A DNA stretch of 16,519 bases from Legionellaceae bacterium UBA2794 (GTDB lineage Bacteria > Pseudomonadota > Gammaproteobacteria > Legionellales > Legionellaceae). A program made the translations under genes and the position numbers. The stretch spans positions 14,516 through 31,034 of the forward strand of contig DEHS01000017.1 in assembly GCA_002352055.1 (NCBI GenBank). The letters run 5' to 3'. The notes beneath the pieces were generated by a model. That model did not search any database. It was not told the origin of the DNA and saw only the letters and a list, made by a program, of their open reading frames with translations. Shown one piece after another: positions 14,977 to 16,519 of this stretch (position 1 is its first letter; the number at the start of each line of letters is the position of its first letter).

Positions 14977-16269
14977 TTACATTGGTGTAAATTCCCCGCC
15001 AGGTTGCACGTTATTCGCAGGTTCGTTAGGTGCCGGCGCTGGTGGGTTATTTTGCTTTTGGGTTGTTGCATCATAGGAAGACGTATTACTCTGCGCTAAA
15101 TTATCACTAGGCGAAACCGGCAGGTTGGGAAAAGGAGATAATTGGCTCACCATACTCGCGCTTGGCCCACCTGCATCTGCCATGGATTTTGGTCCAGGGT
15201 TATCCGATGCAGGTGAGTCATTAGCTGGAGACTTACTCGCAGTGTCTATTGCCTGAGCGTTCACATTTGAATAGTCATCAATTGGATTGGCAGGACCCGC
15301 AGCAGGGCTTGTATTATTTATATCTGCTGGAGATGGACTACTATCCATAGCCGCTGGTTCTGTTGGGCTTGGGGCATTGCCTGCTGGGTCTGTCGGTGTG
15401 TCCACCTTATTCGACTCATTGTTGTCTGATGCAGGTGACGGGGTTGGTGCATTATCAACCGCCGGAGATGCATCCATCGCATTAGTTCCATTTTCTGGGG
15501 ATTGACTGAATTCAGCTGAGGGATCTGCAGGACCCGCAACATTTTCTATTGGATTAGCCGGAAGGGGGGCTTGATTGACGTCACTATTGGCGGACGCGGG
15601 AGGTGCGCTTTCAGTATTAGCACTTGCAGGAGATTGACTTGCTGCAGCGGGTTCATCAGCTGGAATTGCTGCATTTTCTGCTGGATTAACCGGAGGGGGT
15701 GCCTGATTGACATCATTATTAGCGGAAGCCGGAGGTGTGCTTTCTTCATTAGCACTTGCGGGAGATTGACTTGTTGCAGCGGGTGCATCAGCGGGATTTG
15801 CTGCATCTCCTACTGGATTAACAGGATTATTCCCCTCATTGGAGGGATTACTGTTTAATTGAGGGTTCTCCTGCGGCGGAGTATTTTGATCTGCAGGAGA
15901 AGCTTGATTTGTATTATCAGAACCACCAAATCTGCTTTGAATCGCATTAAAACCCATAGTACCGAGTTGCTTGATTAAATTGGTGAAGGATTGATTAATC
16001 GATTTTACCATCTCACTAAGCTGCTCTATATATTCATCCATAGCCTTTTGTTTATTCTTTTCTTCCTGCTCTTCCTGAGGACTTGCTGAGGGCTTGGGCT
16101 GAGGAGGAGGAGCTTGATTAACAGCAGTGGGAGCAGGAGTATCCGGTTGCGGCGCTAAATTCGGCTCCGGTTCGGGAGTTGGAGCAGCAACATTAGCATT
16201 TGACGGATTTAGAGGGTTATTGGCCGGTATTGCCGGGTTCTTATTAATATCGGGTGGATTACTGGACAT
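14977..16269 (-). CDS. Pro/Ala/Asn/Ser-rich low-complexity repeat protein
   Basis: The 430-residue protein is dominated by Pro, Ala, Asn and Ser and is probably disordered. The N-terminal ~60 residues are Pro-rich (repeated PEPEP, PAP, PPPQP). Residues 66-112 are different: a charged helix (EEQEEKNKQKAMDEYIEQL) runs into an amphipathic helix (VKSINQSFTNLIKQLGTMGF), the only likely folded or coiled-coil part. Residues 149-236 are two tandem 44-residue units with a decayed third. Recurrent SPAS/SPAD motifs continue to the end. There is no signal peptide, Cys residue, membrane segment or cell-wall anchor. AAAGG lies upstream of the ATG. I cannot assign a function; a surface, spacer or secreted role is possible. 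The long open frame also exists on the opposite strand in parts because of biased composition, but start, ribosome site and repeat phase support this strand. Confidence 0.7.
   Translation of the reverse strand: MSSNPPDINKNPAIPANNPLNPSNANVAAPTPEPEPNLAPQPDTPAPTAVNQAPPPQPKPSASPQEEQEEKNKQKAMDEYIEQLSEMVKSINQSFTNLIKQLGTMGFNAIQSRFGGSDNTNQASPADQNTPPQENPQLNSNPSNEGNNPVNPVGDAANPADAPAATSQSPASANEESTPPASANNDVNQAPPPVNPAENAAIPADEPAAASQSPASANTESAPPASANSDVNQAPLPANPIENVAGPADPSAEFSQSPENGTNAMDASPAVDNAPTPSPASDNNESNKVDTPTDPAGNAPSPTEPAAMDSSPSPADINNTSPAAGPANPIDDYSNVNAQAIDTASKSPANDSPASDNPGPKSMADAGGPSASMVSQLSPFPNLPVSPSDNLAQSNTSSYDATTQKQNNPPAPAPNEPANNVQPGGEFTPM
15562..15825. repeat. Two 132-bp tandem repeats within the Pro/Ala-rich gene
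   Basis: Units at 15694-15825 and 15562-15693 encode 44 residues each, beginning PVNP and containing SQSPASAN, PPASAN and DVNQAP at identical offsets. The DNA copies differ at scattered positions, so the duplication is not brand new. A shorter third copy (about 15499-15561) keeps PANPIEN and SQSPEN. Confidence 0.85.
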
Positions 16270-16390
16270 GTGCGTGCCTTTTTAATCAATTCTATTAATT
16301 AAAAGATAGCAGACATTAGAGAAATCAGACTAGAGTGAATTTAAATCACATAGAATAGGAGTTTTACTCATATACAAATAATTATATTAA

Positions 16391-16519
16391 TTATGAATCA
16401 CTATTTGAATAATCCTTTATTAGAATTGAGTTTGCTTTCCAATCATCATTTAAAAAATCCCCATAACATTCGTATAATTTTCCTTTAAGACTTTTCGCAA
16501 GTTTTTCAGCTTTATCTTT
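16391..16519 (-). CDS. C-terminal end of a gene cut by the right window edge
   Basis: An open minus-strand frame enters at the window edge and runs 42 codons to a TAA at 16391-16393. It reads KDKAEKLAKSLKGKLYECYG, then a Trp-containing segment (DFLNDDWKAN), and ends IKDYSNSDS. The composition is protein-like: a Lys-rich amphipathic helix followed by a polar tail. No competing frame looks better. The start and most of the protein lie outside, so nothing can be said of function. It is in the same direction as the Pro/Ala-rich gene, 121 bases away. That gap holds only AT-rich sequence, with no convincing promoter or terminator. Confidence 0.55.
   Translation of the reverse strand, partial: KDKAEKLAKSLKGKLYECYGDFLNDDWKANSILIKDYSNSDS

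Noticed and set aside
15562..15825. CRISPR-like tandem array
   Set aside because: Units are 132 bp, directly adjacent and in coding phase, with no short repeats and unique spacers.
15546..15858. Several open frames on both strands in the Pro/Ala-rich repeat region
   Set aside because: They are by-products of the biased repeat composition; only the long frame has a start, ribosome site and flanking unique sequence.

Overview
The window is AT-rich DNA from a gammaproteobacterium, most likely a Legionella species or close relative. This is an inference from gene content: an F-box-like protein, a leucine-rich-repeat protein of eukaryotic type, a FecR/CHASE2-cyclase cluster, a nucleotide-transporter-like membrane protein, and Legionella-style low-complexity and helical-repeat proteins. 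No rRNA, tRNA, CRISPR array, integrase or insertion sequence was seen.

Layout, left to right. (1) 1-1909: a 5'-truncated F-box-like gene on + and a leucine-rich-repeat gene on - converge and overlap by 18 bp. Both look like candidate host-directed effectors. (2) 2159-6070 (+): a compact operon of a metallo-beta-lactamase-fold protein, a stand-alone cyclic-nucleotide-binding protein and an 890-residue membrane protein related to ATP/ADP (NTT/Npt) carriers with a long helical C-terminal half. (3) 6090-7493 (-): an unrecognised 467-residue protein whose C-terminal half is built from exact 30-residue units. (4) 7684-12296 (-): a four-gene cluster transcribed in the order outer-membrane barrel, CHASE2 adenylate cyclase, small secreted protein, FecR-domain protein. 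(5) 12518-14961 (+): a PIN-PhoH ATPase followed 23 bp later by a GMP reductase. (6) 14977-16269 (-): a Pro/Ala/Asn/Ser-rich protein with 132-bp tandem repeats. (7) 16391-16519 (-): the C-terminal end of a gene cut by the right window edge.

The most interesting theme is cyclic-nucleotide signalling. Region 4 makes a predicted cAMP synthase embedded in an envelope-sensing operon. Region 2, a few kb away, holds a cyclic-nucleotide receptor with an intact phosphate-binding cassette, next to a transporter-like protein and a metallohydrolase of a superfamily that includes class II cAMP phosphodiesterases. Whether these form one circuit is inference.

Genes are tightly packed. No gene-free stretch exceeds 300 bases; the largest gaps are 1910-2158, 12297-12517, 7494-7683 and 16270-16390. 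They hold putative promoters and inverted repeats but no further genes that I could find.
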